From: Cryptosporangium aurantiacum
Lineage (GTDB): Bacteria; Actinomycetota; Actinomycetes; Mycobacteriales; Cryptosporangiaceae
Length of the DNA stretch: 64,000 nucleotides
Direction of reading: 5' to 3'
NCBI RefSeq assembly: GCF_900143005.1
Contig: NZ_FRCS01000011.1
Span: forward strand, 124,001-188,000
In this document: positions 1 through 7,790 of the stretch, piece by piece
How positions within the stretch are numbered: the first letter of the stretch is position 1
Layout of the letters: the number at the start of each line of letters is the position of its first letter
Program-made: the position numbers and the translations under genes
The notes under the pieces: model-generated
What the model was told of the DNA's origin: nothing
What the model saw: only the letters and a program-made list of their open reading frames with translations
Database searches by the model: none

Positions 1-372
1 CACACCGGGTTCCTCGCCGGGTGCCTGATCGAGGTCTGGCAGGCCGACCGGCCGTTCCTGCCCTGGCTGGGATGGCCGATGCTGGTGCTCGTGGTGGCCG
101 CGCAGGGTCTGCGCTGGTGGTGCATCCGGACGCTCGGCCACCAGTGGAACACCCGGATCATCGTCGTTCCCGGGATGCCGCTGGTCACCGGCGGCCCGTA
201 CCGCTGGCTCCGGCACCCGAACTACGTCGCGGTCGTCGTCGAGGGCTTCGCGCTCCCGCTGGTGCACACCGCCTGGGTCACCGCGCTGGTCTTCACGGTG
301 CTGAACGCCGGGCTGCTGACCGTCCGGATCCGCGCCGAGGACGCGGCCCTGCGGGCTGCCTCGAGCACGTGA
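1..372 (+). CDS. Isoprenylcysteine carboxyl methyltransferase-family protein, 3' part
   Basis: The gene enters from the left edge and is open in frame 1 from the first base. The visible 123 residues carry hydrophobic membrane segments and the GGPYRWLRHPNY motif, the S-adenosylmethionine-binding signature of the ICMT/phospholipid methyltransferase membrane family. A stretch starting at the Met codon at 79 is an internal Met, not the start. The stop TGA (370-372) overlaps the GTG start of the FAD oxidoreductase (GTGA), so the two are translationally coupled. In alkylresorcinol clusters such as Streptomyces griseus srs, an ICMT-like O-methyltransferase lies next to a flavoprotein hydroxylase and a type III polyketide synthase. 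That role is inferred here from gene order. Membrane lipid or quinone methylation is the alternative. Confidence 0.85.
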   Translation, partial: HTGFLAGCLIEVWQADRPFLPWLGWPMLVLVVAAQGLRWWCIRTLGHQWNTRIIVVPGMPLVTGGPYRWLRHPNYVAVVVEGFALPLVHTAWVTALVFTVLNAGLLTVRIRAEDAALRAASST

Positions 373-1406
373 CCGGGGTGATCGACCTGCTGGTGGCCGG
401 GGGCGGCCCGGCGGGGCTGGTCACGGCGCTGCTCGCCGCGCGCCGCGGCCTCACGGTGACCGTGCTGGAGCCACGGGCCACCCCGATCGACAAGGCGTGC
501 GGCGAGGGCCTGATGCCCGGAGCCGTCGAGCTCCTGTCGGAGCTCGGTGTCCAGGTTCCCGGCCTGCCCTTCCGCGGCATCCACTACGCGGACGCGACGC
601 GCGGGGTCGACGCGCTGTTCCGGAGCGGCTCGGGACGGAGCGTCCGGGGCCTGGGCGTCCGGCGCACGGCGTTGCACGCGAACCTCGTCGACGCGGTAAC
701 GAGGGCCGGTGTCGAGATCGTGCCCCGCGCGGCGGACACCGTGGCCCAGGACGCCGACGGCGTCCGCGTCGCCGGGATGAGGGCCCGGTACCTCGCGGCA
801 GCCGACGGGCTGCACTCGCCGATCCGGCGGCAGCTCGGGCTGCAGCGTCCGTCGAGAGGCCCCGCCCGGCACGGGCTCCGGCAGCACTATCGCGTCGCCC
901 CGTGGACGGACCTCGTCGAGGTGCACTGGACGTCCGGCGCTGAGGCGTACGTGACCCCGGTGGCCCCCGACCTGGTAGGCGTCGCGCTCCTCACCACCGC
1001 ACGGGGGCCGTACAACGACCACCTCGACGCGTTCCCCGCGCTGACGGCCCGCCTGGAACACCCGGTCGGCGCGGTCCGCGGCGCGGGCCCGCTCCGGCAG
1101 CGGGTCGCCTCCCGCGTCGCCGGCCGGGTGCTGCTGGTCGGCGACGCCGCCGGGTACGTCGACGCGCTGACCGGCGAGGGCCTCGCGGTGGCCTGGGCGA
1201 GCGCCGCCGAGCTCGTGGCCTGCGTCGCCGCGGACCGCCCGGCCGCGTACGAGCGACGCTGGCGCCGGGCATCCCGGCGGTACCGGGTGCTGACCGGTGG
1301 TCTGCTCTGGGCCCGCAACCGGCCGCTGCTGTCCCGGACGATCGTCCCGGCGGCGGCGCGGCTACCCCGCACGTTCGCGACGGTCGTGAACCAACTGGCC
1401 CGCTGA
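369..1406 (+). CDS. FAD-dependent oxidoreductase (geranylgeranyl-reductase/hydroxylase-like)
   Basis: A 345-residue flavoprotein of the PHBH/geranylgeranyl-reductase superfamily. The N-terminus has the Rossmann dinucleotide fingerprint VAGGGPAG. The motif CGEGLMP follows near residue 40, and LLVGDAAGYVDALTGEG near residue 255 is the second FAD-binding GD motif. I chose GTG 369 because it overlaps the upstream stop as GTGA and places the Rossmann strand within ten residues of the N-terminus. The frame stays open upstream to base 21, but that extension lies on the methyltransferase gene in another frame and is Arg/Pro-rich noise. The partner gene suggests hydroxylation or reduction of a lipid-like polyketide or isoprenoid. 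The substrate cannot be read from the sequence. Confidence 0.9.
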   Translation: MTGVIDLLVAGGGPAGLVTALLAARRGLTVTVLEPRATPIDKACGEGLMPGAVELLSELGVQVPGLPFRGIHYADATRGVDALFRSGSGRSVRGLGVRRTALHANLVDAVTRAGVEIVPRAADTVAQDADGVRVAGMRARYLAAADGLHSPIRRQLGLQRPSRGPARHGLRQHYRVAPWTDLVEVHWTSGAEAYVTPVAPDLVGVALLTTARGPYNDHLDAFPALTARLEHPVGAVRGAGPLRQRVASRVAGRVLLVGDAAGYVDALTGEGLAVAWASAAELVACVAADRPAAYERRWRRASRRYRVLTGGLLWARNRPLLSRTIVPAAARLPRTFATVVNQLAR

Positions 1407-1432
1407 CGCCCCCGCTCAGGCGACGCCCGATC

Positions 1433-2569
1433 ATGGCGTCCATGGACGACGCCCTGCTCCGCACCCCCTCCGGCCGGCTGCGCGCTCGCGCGCTCGGAGT
1501 CCCGTTCCTCGGCACGCCCGGGCCCTGGAACGCGCTGACCGACGTGCCCGGCGTGGCCGTGGGCTACACGACGCTGGTCGAGGGTGCGGGCGTGCGGACC
1601 GGTGTCACTGCGATCCTGCCGCGCGGACGCGACGGCGTCGGCGTGCCGTGCGCGTCCGGCTGGTTCTCGTTCAACGGCAACGGCGAGATGACCGGGACGA
1701 CGTGGATCAGCGAGAACGGCGCCCTGAGCACGCCGATCGCGATCACGAACACCCACGCGGTCGGCCCGGCGCACCAGGGCGTCGTCGACTGGATCGCCAC
1801 CCACCACCCCCGGGTCGCCGAGCAGTGGCTGCTGCCGGTCGTCGCCGAGACGTACGACGGCGAGCTCAACGACATCAACGGGCGCCACGTCCGTCCGGAG
1901 CACGCGATCGCCGCGCTCGACGCAGCCACCACCGGGCCGCTCGACGAGGGCAGCGTCGGCGGCGGTACCGGCATGATCTGCCACGGGTTCAAGGGCGGTT
2001 CCGGTACGGCGTCGCGGATCGTGGAGTACGGCTCGGACCGGTACACGGTCGCCGCGTTCATCCAGGCTAACTACGGTGCGCGCCGGGAGCTGACGATCGC
2101 GGGCGTCCGGATCGGCGCGGATTTGGCCGAGACACACCCCGATCCGGTCGCGGGACCGGGCCGGAAACCGCCGGGCGCCGGGTCGGTGATCGTCGTGCTG
2201 GCGACCGACGCGCCGCTGCTTCCCGGACAGTGCGCGGCGCTGGCCCGCCGGGCGACGCTCGGCATCGGCCGGTCGGGCACCGCGGGCAGCCACTTCTCCG
2301 GCGACCTGTTCCTGGCGTTCAGCACCGCGAACGCGGGTGCGCTGACCAGCACGTTCCCGGCCGGACCGGTGGCGGACGACGAGTACGAGCAGCTGCGGTT
2401 CGTGCCCTGGGGCCGGATCGACCGGTTCTTCGACGCCGCGGTGCAGGCGGTGGAGGAAGCCGTGGTCGACGTCCTGGTGGCCAACGAGGACATGACCGGC
2501 CACCGCGGGTACCGGGTGCCGGCGCTCCCCCACGACGCCGTCCGCGCCGCGGCGGAGCGCGCGACGTAA
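1433..2569 (+). CDS. P1 (S58, DmpA-type) family aminopeptidase
   Basis: A 378-residue autoprocessing peptidase of the DmpA/BapA (S58, P1) family, which releases N-terminal residues from small peptides or amides. The start of the family fold is visible (NALTDVPGVAVGYTT), as is the NTHAVGP motif. The cleavage site is Gly250-Ser251 within PPGAGSVIVVLATDAPLLP, very close to the Gly249-Ser250 position of DmpA. Ser251 would become the N-terminal nucleophile of the small subunit after self-cleavage. Length is normal for the family. No signal peptide is seen, so a cytoplasmic enzyme is likely. A second Met (1442) is an equally possible start. It stands alone between the FAD oxidoreductase and the STAS gene. 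Confidence 0.92.
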   Translation: MASMDDALLRTPSGRLRARALGVPFLGTPGPWNALTDVPGVAVGYTTLVEGAGVRTGVTAILPRGRDGVGVPCASGWFSFNGNGEMTGTTWISENGALSTPIAITNTHAVGPAHQGVVDWIATHHPRVAEQWLLPVVAETYDGELNDINGRHVRPEHAIAALDAATTGPLDEGSVGGGTGMICHGFKGGSGTASRIVEYGSDRYTVAAFIQANYGARRELTIAGVRIGADLAETHPDPVAGPGRKPPGAGSVIVVLATDAPLLPGQCAALARRATLGIGRSGTAGSHFSGDLFLAFSTANAGALTSTFPAGPVADDEYEQLRFVPWGRIDRFFDAAVQAVEEAVVDVLVANEDMTGHRGYRVPALPHDAVRAAAERAT

Positions 2570-2718
2570 CGGCCGTTCATACCCAACGGAGAGCGCCCCA
2601 CACGCCCGAGAACACCCCAATTTTTGGGATTCGGTACGATTGGTTCCCAACGGGTCGCTGACGAACACTTCGCGCTTCATAGTGGCCCCTGCACTGTGTC
2701 CGAGCTCAGGGAGACGCC

Positions 2719-3162
2719 GTGGACGAGCCCCAGCACCGCCTGGTCGTGCGCGCGCCGCTCTCCGCCGACGTCCTCGAGCCGTTCGCGTCCGGCGACGGCT
2801 CGCTGGACGTGGCGCGGGTGGTCGACGAGGAGACCCACTACGCGCTGTTCGTGCTCGTCGGCACGCTCGACGAGAGCACCGCGCCACAGACGCTGGAGCA
2901 CCTGGTCGCGGCGGCCCGGCTGCCGGCCGTCGACCTGGTCATCGTCGACCTGCTCCGGGTGGCGTACCTGGGTGCGCCCGGGGCGGCCTGCCTGGAGGCC
3001 GCCTCGCGGGCGGCCGCGCGGCACGACGCGACGTTCGTCGTCTGCCGTCCCAGCCACTTCGTCCGGCGGGTCCTGGAGGCGGCCGGGCTGGCCGGGCTGA
3101 TCGAGCACGACACCGACTGGCCGGACCTGCCCGGCCCGGCGTCCGGGTGGCGCTGGGAGTAG
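2719..3162 (+). CDS. STAS-domain protein without the phosphorylatable serine
   Basis: A 147-residue protein with a STAS-like fold (anti-sigma-factor antagonist family) over residues 38-135. The strand ALFVLVGTLDESTAP and the loop VDLLRVAYLGAPGAACL align with the family pattern 'LDLSGVTFIDSSGLGLL'. The conserved D-S-S of the phosphorylation loop is replaced by Gly85-Ala86-Pro87, so an anti-sigma kinase could not phosphorylate it in the usual way. It starts at GTG 2719 after a 149-base gap that shows no clear promoter. No kinase or sigma factor gene is adjacent. It may be a constitutively active antagonist or a binding-only STAS protein. The fold call is confident and the partner is unknown. 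Confidence 0.8.
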   Translation: MDEPQHRLVVRAPLSADVLEPFASGDGSLDVARVVDEETHYALFVLVGTLDESTAPQTLEHLVAAARLPAVDLVIVDLLRVAYLGAPGAACLEAASRAAARHDATFVVCRPSHFVRRVLEAAGLAGLIEHDTDWPDLPGPASGWRWE

Positions 3163-3174
3163 CTGCTCGGCGGC

Positions 3175-4947
3175 TCAGAGGATGCCGAAGCGCGCGAGCG
3201 GCTCGACCAGTTCGCGCTCCTCGTACGACAGGTGCGAGAGCAGCGTGTCCGAGAGCAGGTCGACGGCCGCCCGGACGTCGTCGATGGCCTTCTCGTCGGT
3301 CACCAGGGCGACCAGCGCCCGATCCACCCGTTCGAGCACCTCGTGGATCACCAGGTGCTCCTCCACCAGCCGGTTGACGACCGGCACCAGCCCGGCGTCC
3401 GCGCGGCGCAGCCTCGGGAAGAGCGCCTGGTCCTCCAGCGTGTGGTGGGTGGTGACGACCCGGCAGTACGACTCGCAGTAGGTGCCGAGCGTCCAGTTGT
3501 TCTGGCGCATCGTCATCGCGTTGATCGCCGATCGGGCGGCGCCGGGGTCGGTGAGCCCGTCCGCGACCTGCTCGACCAGGTCGCGGACGGTCGTGAGCTC
3601 GGAGCGCAGGTGGTCGTGGACGTCGATCAGGTGCTGGCCGGAGGCGCGCTCGGCGGGCGTGTAGGCCCGGTCGGCGTCGGGTGCCGGCCCGGTGGGCCGG
3701 GTGGTCTCGTCCCACAGTCGGACGTCGGAGAGCCGCACGCCGTCGTCGGGGGTCGGCGTGATCCCCAGCCCGACCGGCAACCGCCCGGCCGCCGCAGTGC
3801 TCCCGGCCGCAGACGCGGCAGCACTCCCGGCCGCCGCGGCAGCACTCCCCGCCGCGGGTGCGGCAGTGCTCCCGGCCGCAGACGCGGCAGCACTCCCGGC
3901 CGCCGCGGGTGCCGCGGTGCCGCCCGCCGCGGGTGCCGCGGTGCCTGCGGCGCGGCCGGTGGTGTCGGAGCCGGTGGGCGCCCAGCCCGCGTCGACCCTG
4001 CCCGCATCGACGCTGCTCCCCGTTGCGGTGGTGCGATCGGGGGACGGTGGGGCGCCCGCACGGCGCCCGCGCTCGGCGTCCACCAAGTCGTTGACCGCGG
4101 GAACCACCTCGGCGGCGAACCGGCGTACCTCGTCCGGGTCGTCGCCCATCGTGATGAACCCGCTGATACCCGAGCCGAGCGCGAGCTCGGCGAGTTGCTC
4201 GGCCCACATCGCCGGTGGCCCGGTGAGGAACCCGGTGCCGCGCGGCGCGAACCGGCCGGAGATGTTGTAGAGCCGCCGGATCTCCCGGGGGTCCCGGCCG
4301 GCCTCCTCGGCCGCCGCGTCGATCGTGGCGTTCATCGCGGGCAGCTGGTCCGGGCCGGCGTACGGGCTGCTGGGGAGCCACCCGTCGGCGGCGCGGCCGG
4401 TCAGCGTCAGCATGCGCTTTTTGTAGGCGCCCAGCCAGATCCCGACGTCGTGCGCCGGGGCCGGACCGGCATGCGCGCCCGCGACGCGGTAGTACTCGCC
4501 GTCGAGGCGAACCGACCCGCCCGGCGCCCACAGCGCCCGGATCACCCGGATCGCCTCGGCCAGCGCGTCGACGCCCTGCGCCGGGGTGAGCCGGCGTCCG
4601 CCGAGCGCGGCGATGCCGTCCCAGAACGCCCCGGACCCCAGGCCCAGCTCCACCCGGCCGCCGGTGAGCAGGTCGAGCGACGCGACGCTCTTGGCCAGCA
4701 CCGCGGGTGGCCGCAGCGGTAGGTTCACGACGTTCGGCGTGACGCGCAGCGTCGTGGTGCGGGCGGCGATGACCGACAGCAGCGTCCAGGTGTCGAGAAA
4801 TCGGGCCTGGTAGGGGTGGTCCTGCACGGTCGCGAGGTCGAGCCCGACCTGCTCGGTGAGCTGCGCGAGCGCCACCACGCGATCGGGCGCGTCGGCAGTC
4901 GGGGTCAGGAACGTACCGAACACCAGGTCGTGTCCGTAGTCGGCCAT
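3175..4947 (-). CDS. LLM-class (F420-type) oxidoreductase fused to a hemerythrin HHE domain
   Basis: This 590-residue protein is two enzymes in one. Residues 1-285 form a luciferase-like monooxygenase TIM barrel (start DYGHDLVFGTFLTPTAD, then VVALAQLTEQVGLDLATVQDHPYQARF, LGLGSGAFWDGIAALGG), as in F420- or FMN-dependent LLM oxidoreductases. A low-complexity linker rich in AAPAAG and GSAAASAAGST units covers about 330-390. The last ~150 residues hold an HHE domain with the four-helix metal ligands HLIDVHDH, HHTLED, EEHLVIHE and HLSYEE, fit to bind a di-iron centre that senses O2 or NO. Most LLM enzymes end near 300-350 residues. The ATG at 4947 is the first good start, and the gene is convergent with the STAS gene. 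Confidence 0.9.
   Translation of the reverse strand: MADYGHDLVFGTFLTPTADAPDRVVALAQLTEQVGLDLATVQDHPYQARFLDTWTLLSVIAARTTTLRVTPNVVNLPLRPPAVLAKSVASLDLLTGGRVELGLGSGAFWDGIAALGGRRLTPAQGVDALAEAIRVIRALWAPGGSVRLDGEYYRVAGAHAGPAPAHDVGIWLGAYKKRMLTLTGRAADGWLPSSPYAGPDQLPAMNATIDAAAEEAGRDPREIRRLYNISGRFAPRGTGFLTGPPAMWAEQLAELALGSGISGFITMGDDPDEVRRFAAEVVPAVNDLVDAERGRRAGAPPSPDRTTATGSSVDAGRVDAGWAPTGSDTTGRAAGTAAPAAGGTAAPAAAGSAAASAAGSTAAPAAGSAAAAAGSAAASAAGSTAAAGRLPVGLGITPTPDDGVRLSDVRLWDETTRPTGPAPDADRAYTPAERASGQHLIDVHDHLRSELTTVRDLVEQVADGLTDPGAARSAINAMTMRQNNWTLGTYCESYCRVVTTHHTLEDQALFPRLRRADAGLVPVVNRLVEEHLVIHEVLERVDRALVALVTDEKAIDDVRAAVDLLSDTLLSHLSYEERELVEPLARFGIL
3780..3960 (-). repeat. Imperfect tandem repeat encoding the Ala/Gly/Ser/Pro linker
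   Basis: Repeated units close to GCAGCACTCCCGGCCGC, alternating with GACGCGGCA and GGTGCCGCGGT blocks, fall inside the LLM-hemerythrin gene and code for the flexible AAPAAG/GSAAASAAG linker between the two domains. The reading frame is kept through the array. Copy number is likely to vary between strains. Confidence 0.75.
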
Positions 4948-5012
4948 CGTGTCGCTCCACTCATCGTCCGTGGCAAATAGTCTGCCACGCAGAAGAGTTG
5001 AGTGACAGATGA

Positions 5013-5660
5013 TCAGTCAGAGAGTCGCCCGAACGCCATCGCGTCGCGCACCGCGTCCGGCGAGAGCGGGCCACCGGGCAGCGGATGCGCCGCCTCACCA
5101 CGCAGCCCGTCGAGCACGATCCCGACGTGCCTGCGCCAGGCGTCCGGCGCGACGGCCCGCAGCCCCTCGGTCGCCCGCACCGCCGCCCACATCAGCAGTC
5201 CGACGTCGGAGACGTCGACGTCCGGCCGGAGCGCACCGGCCCCCCGCGCCCGCTCGAGCAGCGCCACGAACAGCCCGTGCCCCCGCCCCTTGGCCTGTTC
5301 GGTGGCTGAGCCGGCCGGAAGCGTGCGGACGCAGATGTCGGTGAAACCGCGGTGCCGGGCTTGCAGCTCGCCGATCGCGGTCAGATGGTCGACCAGCCCC
5401 TGCCACGGATCGGGGTGGGCGAGCGCGCGTTCCGCGGAGGCCACCGACTCTTCGACGACGTCGATCAGGGCGGCGTCGATCAGCTCCGCCCGGGTCGGAA
5501 AGCGGTTGTAGAGCGTCCCGATGCTGACGCCGGCCTCGCGGGCGACGTCCTCCAGCGGCGCGTCGAGGCCCCGGGCGGCGAACACGTCCTTCGCGGCGGC
5601 CACCAGCAGATCGCGGTTGCGCTGGGCGTCCCGCCGCAGCGGGCGGGTCGGTGCGCTCAT
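5013..5660 (-). CDS. TetR-family transcriptional repressor
   Basis: A 215-residue TetR-type regulator. The N-terminal helix-turn-helix is clear: RDLLVAAAKDVFAARGLDAPLEDVAREAGVSIGTLYNRFPTRAELIDAAL (residues ~16-65). The C-terminal half is the variable ligand-binding and dimerization part. The start at 5660 (MSAPTRP) is preferred over one eleven codons upstream because it leaves the operator region free and matches usual N-terminal spacing. It is divergent from the SDR gene at 5743. The 82-base gap contains two copies of a 22-bp palindrome built on AACTTGAGG, the expected binding sites for self- and SDR repression. Confidence 0.93.
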   Translation of the reverse strand: MSAPTRPLRRDAQRNRDLLVAAAKDVFAARGLDAPLEDVAREAGVSIGTLYNRFPTRAELIDAALIDVVEESVASAERALAHPDPWQGLVDHLTAIGELQARHRGFTDICVRTLPAGSATEQAKGRGHGLFVALLERARGAGALRPDVDVSDVGLLMWAAVRATEGLRAVAPDAWRRHVGIVLDGLRGEAAHPLPGGPLSPDAVRDAMAFGRLSD

Positions 5661-5674
5661 CGGACCAGGATAGC

Positions 5675-5696
5675 AACTTGAGGACTTCCTCAAGTT
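5675..5696. promoter_or_regulatory. TetR operator site 1 (perfect palindrome)
   Basis: Arms AACTTGAGGA (5675-5684) and TCCTCAAGTT (5687-5696) are perfect reverse complements around a 2-base centre. The site lies 14 bases upstream of the tetR start and in front of the divergent SDR gene. Confidence 0.85.
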
Positions 5697-5701
5697 CAGC
5701 T

Positions 5702-5723
5702 AACTTGAGGGCATCTTCAACTT
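5702..5723. promoter_or_regulatory. TetR operator site 2 (imperfect copy)
   Basis: A second 22-base copy, offset 27 bases from site 1: AACTTGAGGG at the left and TCTTCAACTT at the right, with about four differences from site 1. It ends 19 bases before the SDR start codon. Confidence 0.75.
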
Positions 5724-5742
5724 ATTCGTTCGGAGGACTCCC

Positions 5743-6438
5743 ATGCCCACGCTGGCTGTTTTCGGCGCCGGACCCGCGTTCGGCCTCTCGGTCGCCCACC
5801 GGTTCGGCCGTGAGGGATACGCGGTGACGCTGGTCGGCCGGAACCCGGCCACGCTGGAGCCGCTCACCGCGTCACTCCGCGCCGCGGACGTGTCCGCGAC
5901 CGCCGTGGTCGCCGACCTGACCGACCGGAACCGGGTCCGCGAGGTCGCGCGGACGCTCAGGGCGCCGGACGTCACGGTCTACAGCCCGGGCGACGTGAGC
6001 CGGCTGCCGGTCGCCGCGCTCGACCTGGACGCCGAGGAGCTGGAGTCCTGGCTCCCGCTCAACCTGCTCTCGCCGGTCGCGCTGACGCGGGCGCTACTGC
6101 CGGGCCTGCTCGCCCGCGGGTCGGGAAGCCTGGTCGTGGCGCTCGGCTCGTCGGTGCGCACCCCCGACCCGGTGCTCGCCAGCTCCGCCGTGCCGCAGAG
6201 CGCGCTGCTGCAGTACCTGCACAGCGTCGCGGCGAGTGTCGGGCCGCGCGGCGTCGACGTGCACGCGTTTCTGATCGGCTCGCTGATCGAGCGCAGCGCG
6301 GCGGCCGCGCTGGTCGACCAGGGCCACTTCGACGAGCAGCTGTCCGGGGTGCTGCCGCGGATCAGCCCGGACGTCCTGGCCGACCGGGTGTACTCGCTCG
6401 TCGGCCGCACCGACACGGTCGAGACCGCGGCAGCCTAG
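5743..6438 (+). CDS. Atypical SDR-family protein lacking the YxxxK motif
   Basis: A 231-residue Rossmann protein of the short-chain dehydrogenase superfamily. The nucleotide-binding turn is FGAGPAFGLSVAHRFG near the N-terminus, and the next strand gives VGRNPATLEPL. The active-site region reads SLVVALGSSVRTPD followed by SSAVPQSALLQYLHSV, where a classical SDR has Tyr-x-x-x-Lys. Both Tyr and Lys are absent, although the Ser strand is present. It may be a non-catalytic NAD(P) binder or use other chemistry. GGAGGA lies just upstream of ATG 5743. Expression is probably controlled by the divergent TetR through the twin operators. Confidence 0.87.
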   Translation: MPTLAVFGAGPAFGLSVAHRFGREGYAVTLVGRNPATLEPLTASLRAADVSATAVVADLTDRNRVREVARTLRAPDVTVYSPGDVSRLPVAALDLDAEELESWLPLNLLSPVALTRALLPGLLARGSGSLVVALGSSVRTPDPVLASSAVPQSALLQYLHSVAASVGPRGVDVHAFLIGSLIERSAAAALVDQGHFDEQLSGVLPRISPDVLADRVYSLVGRTDTVETAAA

Positions 6439-6450
6439 ACCGCGCCCGGA

Positions 6451-7335
6451 TCACGCCGGGCGTGCCCAGTGACGCCGCAGTGCGGCGGCGAGCTCGCGTG
6501 CCCGCTCGTCCGGGAAGAACAACTTGCCGCCCGCGATCTCCACGACCCGGGACGCGCCCGGGATCGTGTCCCGTAACCAGTACGCCCACTTCCGCCGGAA
6601 GAAGATGTCCCCGGTGCCCCAGATGATCACGGTCGGGACGGTCAGCCGCGTCAGGTCCGACTCCACCGCGAGCAGGTCGCGGGAGCGCAGCGAGGTGAGG
6701 AACCGCTGGAACTGTCGAGCGGCGTCCGGGGTGCCGATCAGCGGTGTGAGGTTGGCCCGCACGATCTCCTCGGGGATCGCCTCCACGTCCTGGTACCCGG
6801 CGCCGTACACCAGCCTGCGCGCCCGGTCGACGTCGGCGAGCAAGCGCGGCCCGGTGCGTGCGAGCATGCCCGCCCGCGCGAGCAGCACGGTCGGCAGGAA
6901 CGCGGTCGGCGGGATGTTGTCGTGCGCCTCGCAGTTTGTCAACGCCAGCGACGTCAGCCGGTCCGGGTTCGCGGCCGCGAAAACCTGCGCGACCGCCCCG
7001 CCGGTGTCGTTCGCGACCAGGTCGACACGATCGGCCCCGATCGCGTCGCAGCAGTCGGCGACGAACCCGGCCATCGCGGGCAGCGTGAAGTCCTGGTTGG
7101 GTTCGGCGGGCGTCCGGCCGTGCAACGGGAAATCGACCGCGACGCACCGGCGATCCCCGTCGAGTTCGGCGAACACGTTCCGCCAGAGGTAGCTGCTGGT
7201 CCCGACGCCGTGCAGGAACAGCACGGGTGTGCCGGGTCCGCCGGTGTCGACACAGCTGACCGGCCCGTTGCGGGTGGGTAACTCAGTCCGGAACTGGTCG
7301 AAGTAGTGCTGCCGCGTGCACGAAATCTCCGTCAT
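6451..7335 (-). CDS. Alpha/beta-fold hydrolase, haloalkane-dehalogenase-like, catalytic His missing
   Basis: A 294-residue alpha/beta hydrolase. The oxyanion loop LFLHGVGTSSYLWRNV sits at residues 39-54. The nucleophile elbow is VDLVANDTGGAVAQ with Asp110, as in haloalkane and fluoroacetate dehalogenases rather than Ser esterases. Asp243 in WGTGDIFF is the likely acid. The position that normally carries the catalytic His (GHF near the C-terminus) reads GGKLFFPDE (Lys271-Leu272), so the triad is incomplete. ATG 7335 is preferred because GAGGGGG precedes it at good spacing. An upstream in-frame extension of 60 codons has no family match. It may be inactive or have altered chemistry. It is convergent with the SDR gene. 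Confidence 0.88.
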   Translation of the reverse strand: MTEISCTRQHYFDQFRTELPTRNGPVSCVDTGGPGTPVLFLHGVGTSSYLWRNVFAELDGDRRCVAVDFPLHGRTPAEPNQDFTLPAMAGFVADCCDAIGADRVDLVANDTGGAVAQVFAAANPDRLTSLALTNCEAHDNIPPTAFLPTVLLARAGMLARTGPRLLADVDRARRLVYGAGYQDVEAIPEEIVRANLTPLIGTPDAARQFQRFLTSLRSRDLLAVESDLTRLTVPTVIIWGTGDIFFRRKWAYWLRDTIPGASRVVEIAGGKLFFPDERARELAAALRRHWARPA

Positions 7336-7483
7336 GCCGCGCCCCCTCAACTCTGAGTAGAAACGGTCGAGACAGACTGTTCCGTTACCCCACATCGGAG
7401 TCCTACACCTCTCCGGCGTCACCTCGGCTCCCTCGCGACCGTCACACTGGAGGACGTCGAGCGAGGGGAAGCGCCCGGGTGGG

Positions 7484-7717
7484 GTGACGGCGTCCGTGGT
7501 GCTGCGGGGTGCCACCGCGGTCGCGAACCAGGCGCTGATGTTCGCGCGGCCGGACTCGATCGTTCATCCGGCGCTGGTGAACGGTGCGGCGGGCGTAGTG
7601 GTCACTGCGGATGGACGCCCGATCGCGGTGATGGGGTTCACGGTGGCCGGCGGGCTGATCGTGGCGATCACGGTGCTGGCGGACATGCCCCGGCTGGAGG
7701 CCTCGCACTCCCGGTCT
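7484..7717 (+). pseudogene. Remnant of an ECF (SigJ/ECF41-like) sigma factor, SnoaL-like tail only
   Basis: Frame 2 encodes a segment containing GATAVANQALMFARP, HPALVNGAAGVVVTADGRP and FTVAGGLIVAITVLADMPRL. This closely resembles, from my knowledge of the family, the C-terminal SnoaL-like domain of actinobacterial ECF41/SigJ sigma factors, which ends in a similar 'ADPxRL' phrase. No sigma2 or sigma4 region is found upstream in any frame, and the frame runs on without a stop into the repeat array downstream. I read it as a decayed fragment. A functional short SnoaL protein is less likely because no ribosome site or proper end is seen. Confidence 0.7.
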
Positions 7718-7790
7718 TCCCGTGATTCGCGGCGCGGCCCGGCCTCTCGGGCCGGTTCGCTCGGGGCGGGCCGCTCGGACCGGTCGCTCG

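Noticed and set aside
21-368. In-frame upstream extension of the FAD oxidoreductase
   Set aside because: It overlays the methyltransferase gene in another frame and is Arg/Pro-rich; the GTG at 369 fits the family and the coupling.
887-2887. Long minus-strand open frame
   Set aside because: Open only because of GC content; antisense to two well-supported genes with known motifs.
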